This document shows positions 33,079-41,967 of a stretch of DNA of 64,000 nucleotides, in pieces. Positions within the stretch are counted from its first letter, which is position 1. The number at the start of each line of letters is the position of its first letter. The notes beneath the pieces are model-generated. The model did no database searches. It was not told the origin of the DNA and saw only the letters and a program-made list of their open reading frames with translations. The position numbers and the translations under genes are program-made. The DNA is taken from the NCBI GenBank assembly GCA_963782465.1, contig CAWAJR010000007.1:62001-126000 (forward strand), read 5' to 3'. This DNA comes from JAODBJ01 sp963782465 (lineage in GTDB: Bacteria > Actinomycetota > Acidimicrobiia > IMCC26256 > PALSA-610).

Positions 33079-35634
33079 ATGTCGGCGCGCATCCCGGACA
33101 AACCTGCACTAGACGGCCTCGAAGAGCGTTGGTCTGCTCGTTGGGAGGCGGATGGCACGTACCGCTTCGATCGTTCAGTGCCGCGCGAGCGTGTGTTTTC
33201 CATCGATACACCGCCCCCGACGGTGAGTGGATCGCTACACGTCGGTCACGTGTTGTCGTTCACGCATACCGACACCGTTGCGCGCTACCAGCGGATGCGC
33301 GGACGGGAAGTCTTTTATCCAATGGGTTGGGACGACAACGGCTTACCCACCGAACGGCGCGTCCAGAACTACTACGGCGTGCGCTGCGAACCGCATCTGC
33401 CCTACGACCCTAACTTCACTCCGCCCGAAAATCGCGGCAAAGACGTCTTGGCCATCTCGCGCCGCAATTTCATCGAGTTGTGCGAGCAGCTCACGATGGA
33501 AGACGAACGCATCTTCGAAACGGTGTGGCGGCGCCTCGGGCTCTCCGTCGATTGGACGATGACGTACACGACGATCGGTGAACACGCGCGCCGCGTGTCG
33601 CAACGCGCGTTCCTCCACAACTTGGCGCGCAATGAGTGCTACACGGCCGAAGCGCCGACGTTGTGGGACGTCGACTTCCGCACCGCGGTCGCCCAGGCCG
33701 AACTCGAAGACCGCGACATGAGCGGTGCGTACCACCGTTTGCGTTTTCACCGCGCCGACGGGAGCGGCGACGTCATCGTCGACACGACGCGACCCGAACT
33801 TCTGCCGGCGTGTGTCGCGCTCGTCGCGCATCCCGACGACGATCGGTACCGGCCGCTGTTCGGGACCGACGTCAGTACACCCTTGTTCGGTGTGAAGGTG
33901 CCCGTGCTCGCGCACCGGCTCGCGGAACCGGAGAAGGGATCCGGCATCGCGATGATCTGCACGTTCGGCGACACCACCGACGTCGTGTGGTGGCGTGAAC
34001 TGCAACTGCCGGTGCGTTCGGTGATGGCTGGCGACGGTCGGCTGATCACCGAGCCGCCCGAAGCGATCGTCGCCGCGGGAACTGTCGAGCAGTACGCGGA
34101 ACTCGCGGGGAAGACGGCGAAGCAGGCGCAACGGCGCGTCGTCGAACTTCTCGCGGAGCGGGGCGAACTCGACGGCGAGCCGCGAAGCATCACGCACCCG
34201 GTGAAGTTCTACGAGCGGGGTGATCGCCCGCTCGAGATCATCACGACGCGCCAGTGGTACATCCGCAACGGCGCGCATGACTCGCACCTGCGCGACGCAT
34301 TGCTTGCGCGCGGCCGCGAGTTGAACTGGGTTCCGCCCTACATGCGCGCCCGCTACGAGTCGTGGATCGAGGGCCTCAACGGCGACTGGCTGATCAGCCG
34401 CCAGCGTTACTTCGGCGTGCCGTTCCCGGTCTGGTACCCGCTCGACGACAATGGTGAGCCTCGCTACGACGAGCCGATCGTTCCGCCCGAAGCGGCGCTT
34501 CCCATCGACCCGTCGAGCGAGGTCCCGGCGGGCTACGAAGAGGCGCAGCGCGACAAGCCGAACGGGTTCACCGCCGATCCCGACGTGATGGACACCTGGG
34601 CGACGTCGTCGCTGACCCCCGAGATCGTGGCCGGATGGGGCGACGACGACGACCTTTTCGCCCGTACGTTCCCGATGGACCTGCGCCCGCAGGCCCACGA
34701 CATCATCCGGACGTGGCTGTTCTCGACCATCGTGCGGTCGCATCTGGAGTTCGGCACGTTGCCCTGGAAGCACGCGGCGATCTCCGGCTGGGTCCTCGAC
34801 CCCGAGCGCAAGAAGATGTCGAAGTCGAAGGGCAACGTCGTCACGCCCATGGAGTGGCTGGAGAAGTACGGCACCGACGCGGTCCGGTACTGGTCGGCGA
34901 GTGGGCGCCCGGGTACCGACACCACCTTCGACGAAGGGCAGTTGAAGATCGGCAAGAAGCTCGCGATCAAGATCCTCAACGTCTCGAAGTTCGTGCTGGG
35001 GATCGCGGGCGACCACGGCGACGACCTCGCGGTGGCGACGGAACCGATCGACCGTTCCATGCTCGCATTGCTCGCGACTGTCGTCGATGACGCGACCGTG
35101 GCGTTCGACGCGCTCGACTACGCACGCGCGCTCGAACGAACCGAGCGGTTCTTCTGGCAGTTCTGCGACGACTACGTCGAGCTGGTGAAGGGACGCGCGT
35201 ACGGAGGCGAGGGCGACGCGAGGGCGGCGTCCGCCGCGGTCGCGTTGCGGAACGCGCTCTCGACCTTGCAGCGGATGTACGCGCCCTTCGTTCCGTTCGT
35301 CACCGAAGACGCGTGGTCGTGGTGGCAGGAAGGTTCGGTTCACCGTGCGCCGTGGCCCGACAGTGCGCCGTTGCGCGCCGTCGGCGGCGACGAACTGGTC
35401 TACCGCGTGGCCGGCGACGTGATCGCGGCGATCCGCAAGGCGAAGTCGGAACAGCGGCGTTCGCTTGCCACACCGGTCACGAGCGTCCGGCTGCTCGATA
35501 CCGCGGAACGGTTACAGGCCTTCGAAGCGGCGCGCTCCGACGTGCTCGAGGCGGGCAAGGTCACGGGCGCGTTCGTGACCGAGGTCGCCGACGAATGTTC
35601 GGTCGAGGTCGTGCTGGCCGAGCCGGAAGGCTGA
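33079..35634 (+). CDS. valS: Valyl-tRNA synthetase
   Basis: An 851-residue class Ia synthetase. The HIGH motif is in 'SGSLHVGHVLSF' (about residues 50-60), the editing (CP1) domain is at about 180-330 with 'DTTRPELLPACVALVAHP', WWRE-type and 'GLNGDWLISRQRYFGVPFPVWY' segments follow, and KMSKS is in 'KKMSKSKGNVV' (about 579). The anticodon-binding domain follows. The chain ends soon after it and lacks the C-terminal coiled-coil arm of E. coli-type ValS (951 residues), resembling the shorter 'type 2' enzymes. It overlaps no neighbour; folC starts 1 nt after the stop. Confidence 0.96.
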   Translation: MSARIPDKPALDGLEERWSARWEADGTYRFDRSVPRERVFSIDTPPPTVSGSLHVGHVLSFTHTDTVARYQRMRGREVFYPMGWDDNGLPTERRVQNYYGVRCEPHLPYDPNFTPPENRGKDVLAISRRNFIELCEQLTMEDERIFETVWRRLGLSVDWTMTYTTIGEHARRVSQRAFLHNLARNECYTAEAPTLWDVDFRTAVAQAELEDRDMSGAYHRLRFHRADGSGDVIVDTTRPELLPACVALVAHPDDDRYRPLFGTDVSTPLFGVKVPVLAHRLAEPEKGSGIAMICTFGDTTDVVWWRELQLPVRSVMAGDGRLITEPPEAIVAAGTVEQYAELAGKTAKQAQRRVVELLAERGELDGEPRSITHPVKFYERGDRPLEIITTRQWYIRNGAHDSHLRDALLARGRELNWVPPYMRARYESWIEGLNGDWLISRQRYFGVPFPVWYPLDDNGEPRYDEPIVPPEAALPIDPSSEVPAGYEEAQRDKPNGFTADPDVMDTWATSSLTPEIVAGWGDDDDLFARTFPMDLRPQAHDIIRTWLFSTIVRSHLEFGTLPWKHAAISGWVLDPERKKMSKSKGNVVTPMEWLEKYGTDAVRYWSASGRPGTDTTFDEGQLKIGKKLAIKILNVSKFVLGIAGDHGDDLAVATEPIDRSMLALLATVVDDATVAFDALDYARALERTERFFWQFCDDYVELVKGRAYGGEGDARAASAAVALRNALSTLQRMYAPFVPFVTEDAWSWWQEGSVHRAPWPDSAPLRAVGGDELVYRVAGDVIAAIRKAKSEQRRSLATPVTSVRLLDTAERLQAFEAARSDVLEAGKVTGAFVTEVADECSVEVVLAEPEG

Positions 35635-35635
35635 C

Positions 35636-36967
35636 ATGCCGATCGGCACGCCCGGCCCCGGCGACACGATCGCGTGGCTCGATGCCCATGTGAACCTCGA
35701 GCGCGGCGTCGGCACCCCTGCCGCCGGTGACGTCACGCCGCTACCCAAGCTGGCGCGGGTCGAAGCGATGCTCGCGCTCCTCGGTTCGCCGCAGCTCGAA
35801 TACCCCATCGTGCACGTCACCGGCACGAACGGGAAGACGACGGCCGCGCGCATGATGTCCGCGTTGCTCGACGCACTCGGTGTTTCCGTGGGCACGTACA
35901 CGAGCCCGCACCTGCAACGAGTGAACGAGCGCATTGCGCGCAACGGCGAACCGATCTCCGACCTCGAACTCGACGAGGTACTGCGAATCGTCGCGCTCGT
36001 CGAGCCGGAGCTCCCCGAACCGCCGAGCTACTTCGACATCCTCACCGGCGCGGCATTGCGCTGGTTCGCCGACGTTGCCGTGCAGGCCGCGGTGATCGAG
36101 GTGGGCGTCGGCGGCAAGTTCGACACGACCAACGTCGTCGACGGTGCGGTCGCCGTCGTCACCAACGTGAGCATCGACCATGTCGAGTACCTCGGCCCGA
36201 CGCGCGAATCGATCGCGACCGAAAAGGCCGGCATCGTCAAACCGGGCGCGCGCCTGGTGCTCGGCGAGAGCGATCCCGATCTGTACGACATCTTCACCGA
36301 ACGCGAACCGTCTTCGGTGTGGCTGCGCGATCGCGACTTCGGTGTTCGCAGCAACGTCGCCGCGCTGCAAGGGCGCCTCGTCGACCTCTACACGCCCGGC
36401 GCGAGTTACCCCGATCTGTTCATACCGCTCCACGGCGCGCACCAAGCCGACAACGCCGCCGTGGCCCTGGCGGGGGTCGAGGCCTTCGTCGACGCGACGC
36501 TCCCGGCCGAAGTGGTCGAGGCCGCGTTCGCGAACGTGCGCTCGCCCGGACGGCTCGAGGTCGTGGCCCGCCGGCCACTGCTGCTGCTCGACGGCGCGCA
36601 CAACGTCGCGGGCGCCGAAGCGCTGCGAGCCGCGCTGCGCGACGAGTTCGCGACCGATGCGGCGCGGGCGATGGTCGTGGGCCTCCTCCGGGAGAAGGAA
36701 CCCCACGAGATGCTCACCGCGCTGGGTGTCGACGATCTGTCGCTGCTCGTCTGCTGCCGGCCGCCGAGCCCGAGAGCGCTCGACCCGAAGCTGGTCGCGC
36801 AGGCGGCCGTCGAACTGGGCGTCCCCGAGCAGATGATCGAGATCGTCGACTCGGTGCGCGAGGCCGTGGGTGCCGCGTTGCTGGCGACGCCCGAAGACGG
36901 GCAGGTCGTCGTGACCGGTTCGCTCTACACGGTGGGCGCCGCGCGCGACATCTTGGTGCATCGCTAG
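35636..36967 (+). CDS. folC: Folylpolyglutamate/dihydrofolate synthase
   Basis: A 443-residue Mur-ligase-family protein. The P-loop is 'HVTGTNGKTTAARMMSALL' (about residues 60-78), followed by 'GTYTSPHLQRVNERI', the metal/ATP region 'AAVIEVGVGGKFDTTNV', 'NVSIDHVEYLGPTRESIATE' (carbamylated-Lys region 'EKAGIVKPG') and the C-terminal 'LLLLDGAHNVAGAEALR'. It adds glutamates to folates, and in many bacteria also makes dihydrofolate. It starts 1 nt after valS, the usual actinobacterial valS-folC pairing. Confidence 0.96.
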   Translation: MPIGTPGPGDTIAWLDAHVNLERGVGTPAAGDVTPLPKLARVEAMLALLGSPQLEYPIVHVTGTNGKTTAARMMSALLDALGVSVGTYTSPHLQRVNERIARNGEPISDLELDEVLRIVALVEPELPEPPSYFDILTGAALRWFADVAVQAAVIEVGVGGKFDTTNVVDGAVAVVTNVSIDHVEYLGPTRESIATEKAGIVKPGARLVLGESDPDLYDIFTEREPSSVWLRDRDFGVRSNVAALQGRLVDLYTPGASYPDLFIPLHGAHQADNAAVALAGVEAFVDATLPAEVVEAAFANVRSPGRLEVVARRPLLLLDGAHNVAGAEALRAALRDEFATDAARAMVVGLLREKEPHEMLTALGVDDLSLLVCCRPPSPRALDPKLVAQAAVELGVPEQMIEIVDSVREAVGAALLATPEDGQVVVTGSLYTVGAARDILVHR

Positions 36968-36976
36968 CCTGCGCGG

Positions 36977-38104
36977 GTGGCAGACGTGCGTATCGGGGTC
37001 GTCGGCGTGGCCGGCATCGGGCAAGCCCACTTGTTCGCGGCGGCCGCCACGAAGGGGACCGTGCTCGCCGGTGTCTTCGACATCGACCCCGAACGCGCGG
37101 CGCGCGCCGCCGCCGATCACAACACGATCGCGTTCAACTCGTTCGAAACCATGTGCCGGAGCGGCGACGTCGACGCCGTCGCGATCGCCACGCCGCCGGC
37201 GACGCACGCGCCGCTCGTTCGCGCTGCGATCGCGGCCGGAATACACGTGTACTGCGAGAAACCGTTCACGCCGACCGCGGCGGAGGGCTACGAACTCGCA
37301 CAACTCGCGCACGCGCGGGACGTGGTCGTGCAGGTCGGCATGCAGTTCCGTTTCCACCACGCATACGCGGCGATGCGCAAGATGGTCGCGGCGGGCGACA
37401 TCGGCGAGGTGTTCCGCGCGAACCTGGTTGCCACCAACTGGTTCCGCGCCCAGCGTTACTTCGATGCCAGCCCGTGGCGGGCCGCGTGGCGGACGTCGGG
37501 TGGGGGAGTGATGCTCACCCAGGCCATCCATCAGGTCGACGCGCTGATCGCCGCCGTGGGGATGCCGAGCCGGGTCGAGGCGCGCTGGTACAACGCGTCG
37601 CATGTCGCCGAGGTCGAGGACGAACTGCACGCGATGCTCGAGTGGCCGAACGGCGCGCGCGGCATGATGTCGGCGTCGAACAACGATCCCGCCGGTTACG
37701 AGATGTTCGAGCTGCACGGCGATCGCGGTGCGATCAGGGTGCAGGGTTACGACGTTTCGCACACCGCCTACGCATCGGCCCGGCAGACGATCAGCGAGTG
37801 CCCCGACGAATTCCCCGACGTCACGGCCACGTGGCAGCCGGTGGACATCGAACGCAAGCCATCGGAGTGGTTCGACATGCTCGTCGACTGCTATCGCGAT
37901 TTCGGTCGCGCCGTCACGGAGGGCGTGCCCAACGCGGTGCCGCCCACGGAAGGAACTCGCGTGCTGGAGTTGGTGAACGCCTGCTACCAGTCGGCCGCGC
38001 ACGGCACCCCGGTCACGCTCCCGCTCGCCGCCGGCGACTACACGGACACGTTCGGGCGCCTCTGCGACGGGTCGCTCTCGGTGCGCGGGGTGCCGGTCGC
38101 GTGA
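36977..38104 (+). CDS. Gfo/Idh/MocA family oxidoreductase
   Basis: A 375-residue protein; GTG start with TAGCCT 6 nt upstream. Rossmann motif 'IGVVGVAGIGQAHLFAAA', then 'DAVAIATPPATHAPLVRAAI' and the catalytic-lysine motif 'HVYCEKPFT' (EKP), then the substrate domain with 'GGGVMLTQAIHQVD' (the family's GGG-x6-H motif). These NAD(P)-dependent enzymes oxidise sugars or inositols. The stop overlaps the DUF6807 start by 4 bp, a pairing often seen with sugar-acid or glycoside utilisation. Specific sugar unknown. Confidence 0.92.
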   Translation: MADVRIGVVGVAGIGQAHLFAAAATKGTVLAGVFDIDPERAARAAADHNTIAFNSFETMCRSGDVDAVAIATPPATHAPLVRAAIAAGIHVYCEKPFTPTAAEGYELAQLAHARDVVVQVGMQFRFHHAYAAMRKMVAAGDIGEVFRANLVATNWFRAQRYFDASPWRAAWRTSGGGVMLTQAIHQVDALIAAVGMPSRVEARWYNASHVAEVEDELHAMLEWPNGARGMMSASNNDPAGYEMFELHGDRGAIRVQGYDVSHTAYASARQTISECPDEFPDVTATWQPVDIERKPSEWFDMLVDCYRDFGRAVTEGVPNAVPPTEGTRVLELVNACYQSAAHGTPVTLPLAAGDYTDTFGRLCDGSLSVRGVPVA

Positions 38105-38991
38105 TCGCCGCCGATCAGGGCAACGTCGACCCCGAACTGCTGGTCGACGACCACCGCTTCGCCGTACGCGGTATCGGTGAAGCCGCCGATCTCGTGACGT
38201 TCGCCTACCAGTACCGCTCCGGTGCGCGCCGCCCGTACGTGTCGACGCTCATCGGCCCGTCGGGCCGCAACATGCTCGAATGCCCACCCGCCGACCACGC
38301 ACACCATCTCGGTTTGTGGTGGGGCCACGGCGACGTGAACGGCGTCGACTTCTACCTGGAGTTCGAACGCGAAGACATGCTGCATGGTCGCATCGAACAC
38401 GTCGCCTTCGACGAGATCGTCGACGATTCGCCGTGGTTCGGTTTCGACGAATCGCTCGAGTGGTGCGGCCCCGACGGCGACGTGATGGTCACCGAGCGAC
38501 GCGTCGTGCTCCTTCACCTCGCCGACGACAACTGGTACACGCTCGACCTCGACAGCACCTACACCGCGACGACCGATCTCACCTTCGGCGACACGAAGGA
38601 GAGCGTGGTCCCCGGCGTCCGGGTCGCTGAGACACTGGTGACCAACGGCGGCGGCGTGATGACGAACTCCGAAGGGGGTGTCGGCGAACGCGCGTGCATG
38701 GGCAAGCCGGCACGGTGGGTCGATCGCAGCGGCCCGCGCCGCGGTGTCTGGCACCGCAGTTACGTCGAGGGCCTTGCCTTCTTCGACCATCCGGAGAACC
38801 CGTACCACCCGGCCACCTGGTTCGCCCGCGACTACGGGCCGCTCTCGCCGATGCCGGGCCATCACTTCCTCGGGGGCGGGTCGCTCGCGGCGGGCGACTC
38901 GATGCGTTTCCGCCACCGGTTGCTGGTGCACCTCGGCGACGTCGACGATGGCGACGTGGCCGGCCAGTACGCCAAGTGGATCGAAGAATGA
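38101..38991 (+). CDS. DUF6807 (PmoA-like) family protein
   Basis: A 296-residue soluble protein; GTG overlaps the previous stop. 'RPYVSTLIGPSGRNMLECPPADHAHHLGLWWGHGDVNG' (quoted in parts: RPYVSTL, DHAHHLGLWWGHGDVNG) is the hallmark of DUF6807, sometimes labelled PmoA, a beta-sandwich family usually beside Gfo/Idh dehydrogenases. The conserved His-His-x-G-x-W-W segment and the late 'NPYHPATWFARDYG' could form the active site. A role in processing a carbohydrate-derived substrate together with the upstream dehydrogenase is inferred from context only. Confidence 0.8.
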   Translation: MIAADQGNVDPELLVDDHRFAVRGIGEAADLVTFAYQYRSGARRPYVSTLIGPSGRNMLECPPADHAHHLGLWWGHGDVNGVDFYLEFEREDMLHGRIEHVAFDEIVDDSPWFGFDESLEWCGPDGDVMVTERRVVLLHLADDNWYTLDLDSTYTATTDLTFGDTKESVVPGVRVAETLVTNGGGVMTNSEGGVGERACMGKPARWVDRSGPRRGVWHRSYVEGLAFFDHPENPYHPATWFARDYGPLSPMPGHHFLGGGSLAAGDSMRFRHRLLVHLGDVDDGDVAGQYAKWIEE

Positions 38992-39004
38992 CCCGCGCGC
39001 TCGG

Positions 39005-39110
39005 CTAGCAGGGTGATGAATTATCCCGCACAAGGCGCCGCCGCGTGCGGGCACATGCAGGTCGGCGAACGTGGCGGCGCCGTCGAATCCATAATTCATC
39101 ACCCTGCTAG
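39005..39110. repeat. 106-bp element with perfect 20-bp terminal inverted repeats
   Basis: CTAGCAGGGTGATGAATTAT (39005-39024) is repeated inverted at 39091-39110, with a second, inner inverted pair GGCGCCGCC / GGCGGCGCC. The element begins 13 nt after the DUF6807 stop and its right end supplies a TAGATT 9 nt before the ndk start. A related half-copy lies at 60751-60799. It is too short to encode a protein, and could be a MITE-like repeat, terminator or processing site. Confidence 0.8.
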
Positions 39111-39122
39111 ATTTCCCGCCTC

Positions 39123-39533
39123 GTGAGCGACACTCGAACCCTCGTGCTGTGCAAGCCCGACGCCGTCGAACGCGGCCTCGTCGGCGAAGTCGTGAACCGT
39201 CTGGAACGCAAGGGGCTCAAGCTCGTCGCCCTCGAACTGCGCCGGCTCGACGAGGCCACCGCGAAGAAGCACTACGCCGAGCACGACGGCAAACCCTTCT
39301 TCGGCGACCTCGTGTCGTTCATCACCCGCAGCCCGCTGGTCGCGATGGTGGTGGAAGGGCCCGAGGCGTGGAAGGTCGTGCGCCTCATGATGGGCAGCAC
39401 CAACCCACGCGATGCGGCGCCGGGCACGATCCGCGGCGACCTCGCGATCGAGCTCACCGAGAACCTCGTGCACGGCAGCGACGGCCCCGAATCGGCCGAT
39501 CGCGAGATCGCGCTGTTCTTCCCGAACCTCTAG
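39123..39533 (+). CDS. ndk: Nucleoside diphosphate kinase
   Basis: A 136-residue protein, GTG start. 'RTLVLCKPDAVERGLVGEVV' and the active-site 'ENLVHGSDGPESADREIALFF' (split; phosphohistidine His117 in NLVHGSD) identify Ndk, which balances NTP pools by ping-pong phosphate transfer. TAGATT 9 nt upstream and the lack of a Shine-Dalgarno suggest leaderless initiation from the end of the inverted repeat. Its stop overlaps that of the convergent propeller gene by 4 bases. Confidence 0.97.
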   Translation: MSDTRTLVLCKPDAVERGLVGEVVNRLERKGLKLVALELRRLDEATAKKHYAEHDGKPFFGDLVSFITRSPLVAMVVEGPEAWKVVRLMMGSTNPRDAAPGTIRGDLAIELTENLVHGSDGPESADREIALFFPNL

Positions 39534-40807
39534 ACGCGCTCGACGAAGACGCGCGCGAGCGTGCTGAACGAGCAGTAGTACGCGTCGCGGTCCCAACCGG
39601 GCGAGGGGAACAGCACCGATTGCAGCGGGCTGCCGGTCGCCGCCCGAGCGAGTTCGGCGCCGGTCGCGATGTCGAGAACGACCACGTCGTCCTGACCGTC
39701 GTGGTAGTCGCAGGTGAGCAGCTCGCCGCGCTCGGGCCAGAGCACCATGTGCGACGCGTGGTCTTGCGCCCGGCGCCAGCGTTCGCGCGCGCCGTCGCGT
39801 TCGTTCACGTCGAAGCCGACGATGGTCCCGTTGCCCGAGTCGTAGCCGACCGCAATACGACGCGACGCGTCGTAGACCGGCGGGTTCGCGACGATGCCGC
39901 CCGGTTCTGCGCATACGTCGATGAGCGCGCATTCGCGCGCGTCGTCGAGGCCGGCGCGTACGAGGTGCAGCGGCGTCGTCGCCACACCTTTGCCTCGGAA
40001 CCATCCACCGAAGTTCTCGGTGCCTTCGCCGTTGTCGAGGAACCACACCCCCGCGTCGCTGATGACCGCGTCCCAACCGAACCCCTGGCCCTCGAGGCGC
40101 CGGTACTCGGCGCGCCAGGCAGCGTCGCGTTCGAGCCGCCGTTTCGTGGTGTCCCACACGAACCGTTGCACGCTGCGCACTCCGACCACATAAACCACAT
40201 TGCCGTCGGCGCTCAGCCGGGCGATCGATGCTTCGCCCACGTCGAGTTCGTCGGTGGCCGGTTCGAGCGTTTCGGGATCGAGCACCACGACGCGCGCCGG
40301 TTCCTGGGTGGTGAGGTCGAAGTCCTTCATCACGAGGTGGCCGTCGGGGAGCACGACGAGCGAGTTGTACGGGCGGTCGCGCGGCAACTGTGCCGAACCG
40401 AGCAACGTGAGGTCGGGGGCAAGCCGGTGGCACCACCGACCGAAAGTCACGTACAGCGAACCGTTCGCGTGCGCGGCCATCCCCCCGGGCCAGAACGGCC
40501 CACCGGGAAGATCGGGGGAGCGGTCGATCGTGGCGAGGGTTTCGGGTTCGATGCGTTCGACCCAGGCGGTCGCGCCCGCGCCGATCGTGTTGCCCTGCAC
40601 GAACACCTCACCGGGCGCGCGCAACACCGCCATCGTCGGGAACGACATCGCACGTGACGTGACCGTCAGGCGTTCGCCGTCGCGCAGCGAGAGACCGCCG
40701 CCACCGTGTGGTAGGTCGCGGGGGACCTGGCGGCGCCGCGGACCGCCGTCTTCACCGGGCCACGGGCTCTGCCAATACCCGCCAAGTTCGTTCCCATGAA
40801 CTGTCAC
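39530..40807 (-). CDS. Beta-propeller protein of unknown function
   Basis: A 425-residue protein; GTG at 40807 is chosen because TACGTT lies 6 nt upstream (leaderless pattern). Recurrent blade-like segments 'YNSLVVLPDGHLVMKDFDL', 'ARVVVLDPETLEPATDELDV', 'ARLSADGNVVYVVGVRSV' and 'HASHMVLWPERGELLTCDYH' suggest a six- or seven-bladed SMP-30/strictosidine-synthase or WD-like propeller. No signal peptide is visible. Such folds can be lactonases or binding platforms; catalytic residues cannot be assigned. It interrupts the usual ndk-mreB adjacency. Confidence 0.75.
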   Translation of the reverse strand: MTVHGNELGGYWQSPWPGEDGGPRRRQVPRDLPHGGGGLSLRDGERLTVTSRAMSFPTMAVLRAPGEVFVQGNTIGAGATAWVERIEPETLATIDRSPDLPGGPFWPGGMAAHANGSLYVTFGRWCHRLAPDLTLLGSAQLPRDRPYNSLVVLPDGHLVMKDFDLTTQEPARVVVLDPETLEPATDELDVGEASIARLSADGNVVYVVGVRSVQRFVWDTTKRRLERDAAWRAEYRRLEGQGFGWDAVISDAGVWFLDNGEGTENFGGWFRGKGVATTPLHLVRAGLDDARECALIDVCAEPGGIVANPPVYDASRRIAVGYDSGNGTIVGFDVNERDGARERWRRAQDHASHMVLWPERGELLTCDYHDGQDDVVVLDIATGAELARAATGSPLQSVLFPSPGWDRDAYYCSFSTLARVFVERV

Positions 40808-40908
40808 AAGGCGAACGTACCGGGCCGGCGTTCGAGGGGGCGGGTGGCGCGAGGGTGCCTGCTCCCATACCCTGTTTCGACCGCATCCGCGAGCAGATTG
40901 TCGCCGGC

Positions 40909-41943
40909 GTGAGCGAACCCTGGTACTCATCGTTGATCGGCCGCGACATGGCGGTCGACTTGGGCACGGCGAACACGCTGGTCTACGTCCGCGGCCGCGG
41001 CATCGTGCTCGACGAACCTTCGGTTGTCGCCGTCAACACGCGCGACGGTCGACCGCTCGCGGTCGGCATCGAAGCGAAGAAGATGATCGGTCGCACGCCG
41101 GGTCACATCCAGGCGATCCGGCCGTTGAAAGACGGCGTCATCGCCGACTTCGACATCTGCGAGAAGATGCTCCGCTATTTCATCCAACGCGTGCACAACC
41201 GGCGCTGGGCGAAACCGCGCATGGTGATCTGTGTGCCGTCGGGCATCACCGGTGTCGAGCAGCGCGCGGTGCAAGAGGCCGCGGAGTACGCCGGTGCGCG
41301 CAAACCGGCGTACATCATCGAGGAACCGATGGCGGCCGCGATCGGTGCCGGGCTCCCGGTGCACGAACCGGCGGGCAACATGATCGTCGACATCGGCGGT
41401 GGTACCACCGAAGTCGCGGTGATCTCGCTCGGTGGGATCGTCGCCAGCGAATCGATCCGTATCGCGGGCGACGAGCTCGACGAAGCGATCATCAACTACA
41501 TCAAGAAGGAATATTCGCTCGCCCTCGGTGAGCGAACCGCTGAGGAGATCAAGATCGCACTCGGAAGCGCGTACCCACTCCAGGACGAGTTGTACGCCGA
41601 AGTGCGGGGGCGCGACCTCGTGAGCGGTCTCCCGAAGACGGTGGTCGTCTCGACCGTCGAGATCCGCGAAGCGATCGAGGAACCGGTCGCCGCGATCTGC
41701 GACACCGTGAAGGTCACGCTCGACAAGACGCCACCCGAACTCGCGGCCGACATCATGACGCGCGGCATCGTCATCGCCGGCGGCGGCGCGATGCTGCACG
41801 GGTTGCGCGAACGGTTGAACCGGGAAACCGGGATGCCGATCGTCATCGCCCAAGACCCGCTCTTCGCCGTCGCGTACGGTTCCGGTCAGTGCCTCGAGTT
41901 CGGTGCGCTGAAAGACGTCTTGATCTCCTCGCACCAGCAATAG
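40909..41943 (+). CDS. mreB: Rod shape-determining protein MreB
   Basis: A 344-residue actin-like ATPase. Phosphate-1 loop 'MAVDLGTANTLVYVRG', connect-1 'VPSGITGVEQRAVQEAAE', phosphate-2 'MIVDIGGGTTEVAVISLGG', adenosine motif 'GIVIAGGGAMLHGL'. It forms membrane-bound filaments that orient lateral wall synthesis. The GTG at 40909 gives the usual length and the N-terminal amphipathic start; a TACCCT hexamer lies at 40868. Head of the mreBCD-mrdA-rodA operon. Confidence 0.96.
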   Translation: MSEPWYSSLIGRDMAVDLGTANTLVYVRGRGIVLDEPSVVAVNTRDGRPLAVGIEAKKMIGRTPGHIQAIRPLKDGVIADFDICEKMLRYFIQRVHNRRWAKPRMVICVPSGITGVEQRAVQEAAEYAGARKPAYIIEEPMAAAIGAGLPVHEPAGNMIVDIGGGTTEVAVISLGGIVASESIRIAGDELDEAIINYIKKEYSLALGERTAEEIKIALGSAYPLQDELYAEVRGRDLVSGLPKTVVVSTVEIREAIEEPVAAICDTVKVTLDKTPPELAADIMTRGIVIAGGGAMLHGLRERLNRETGMPIVIAQDPLFAVAYGSGQCLEFGALKDVLISSHQQ

Positions 41944-41967
41944 CGACTGCGGGGGCTGACCGCACGA

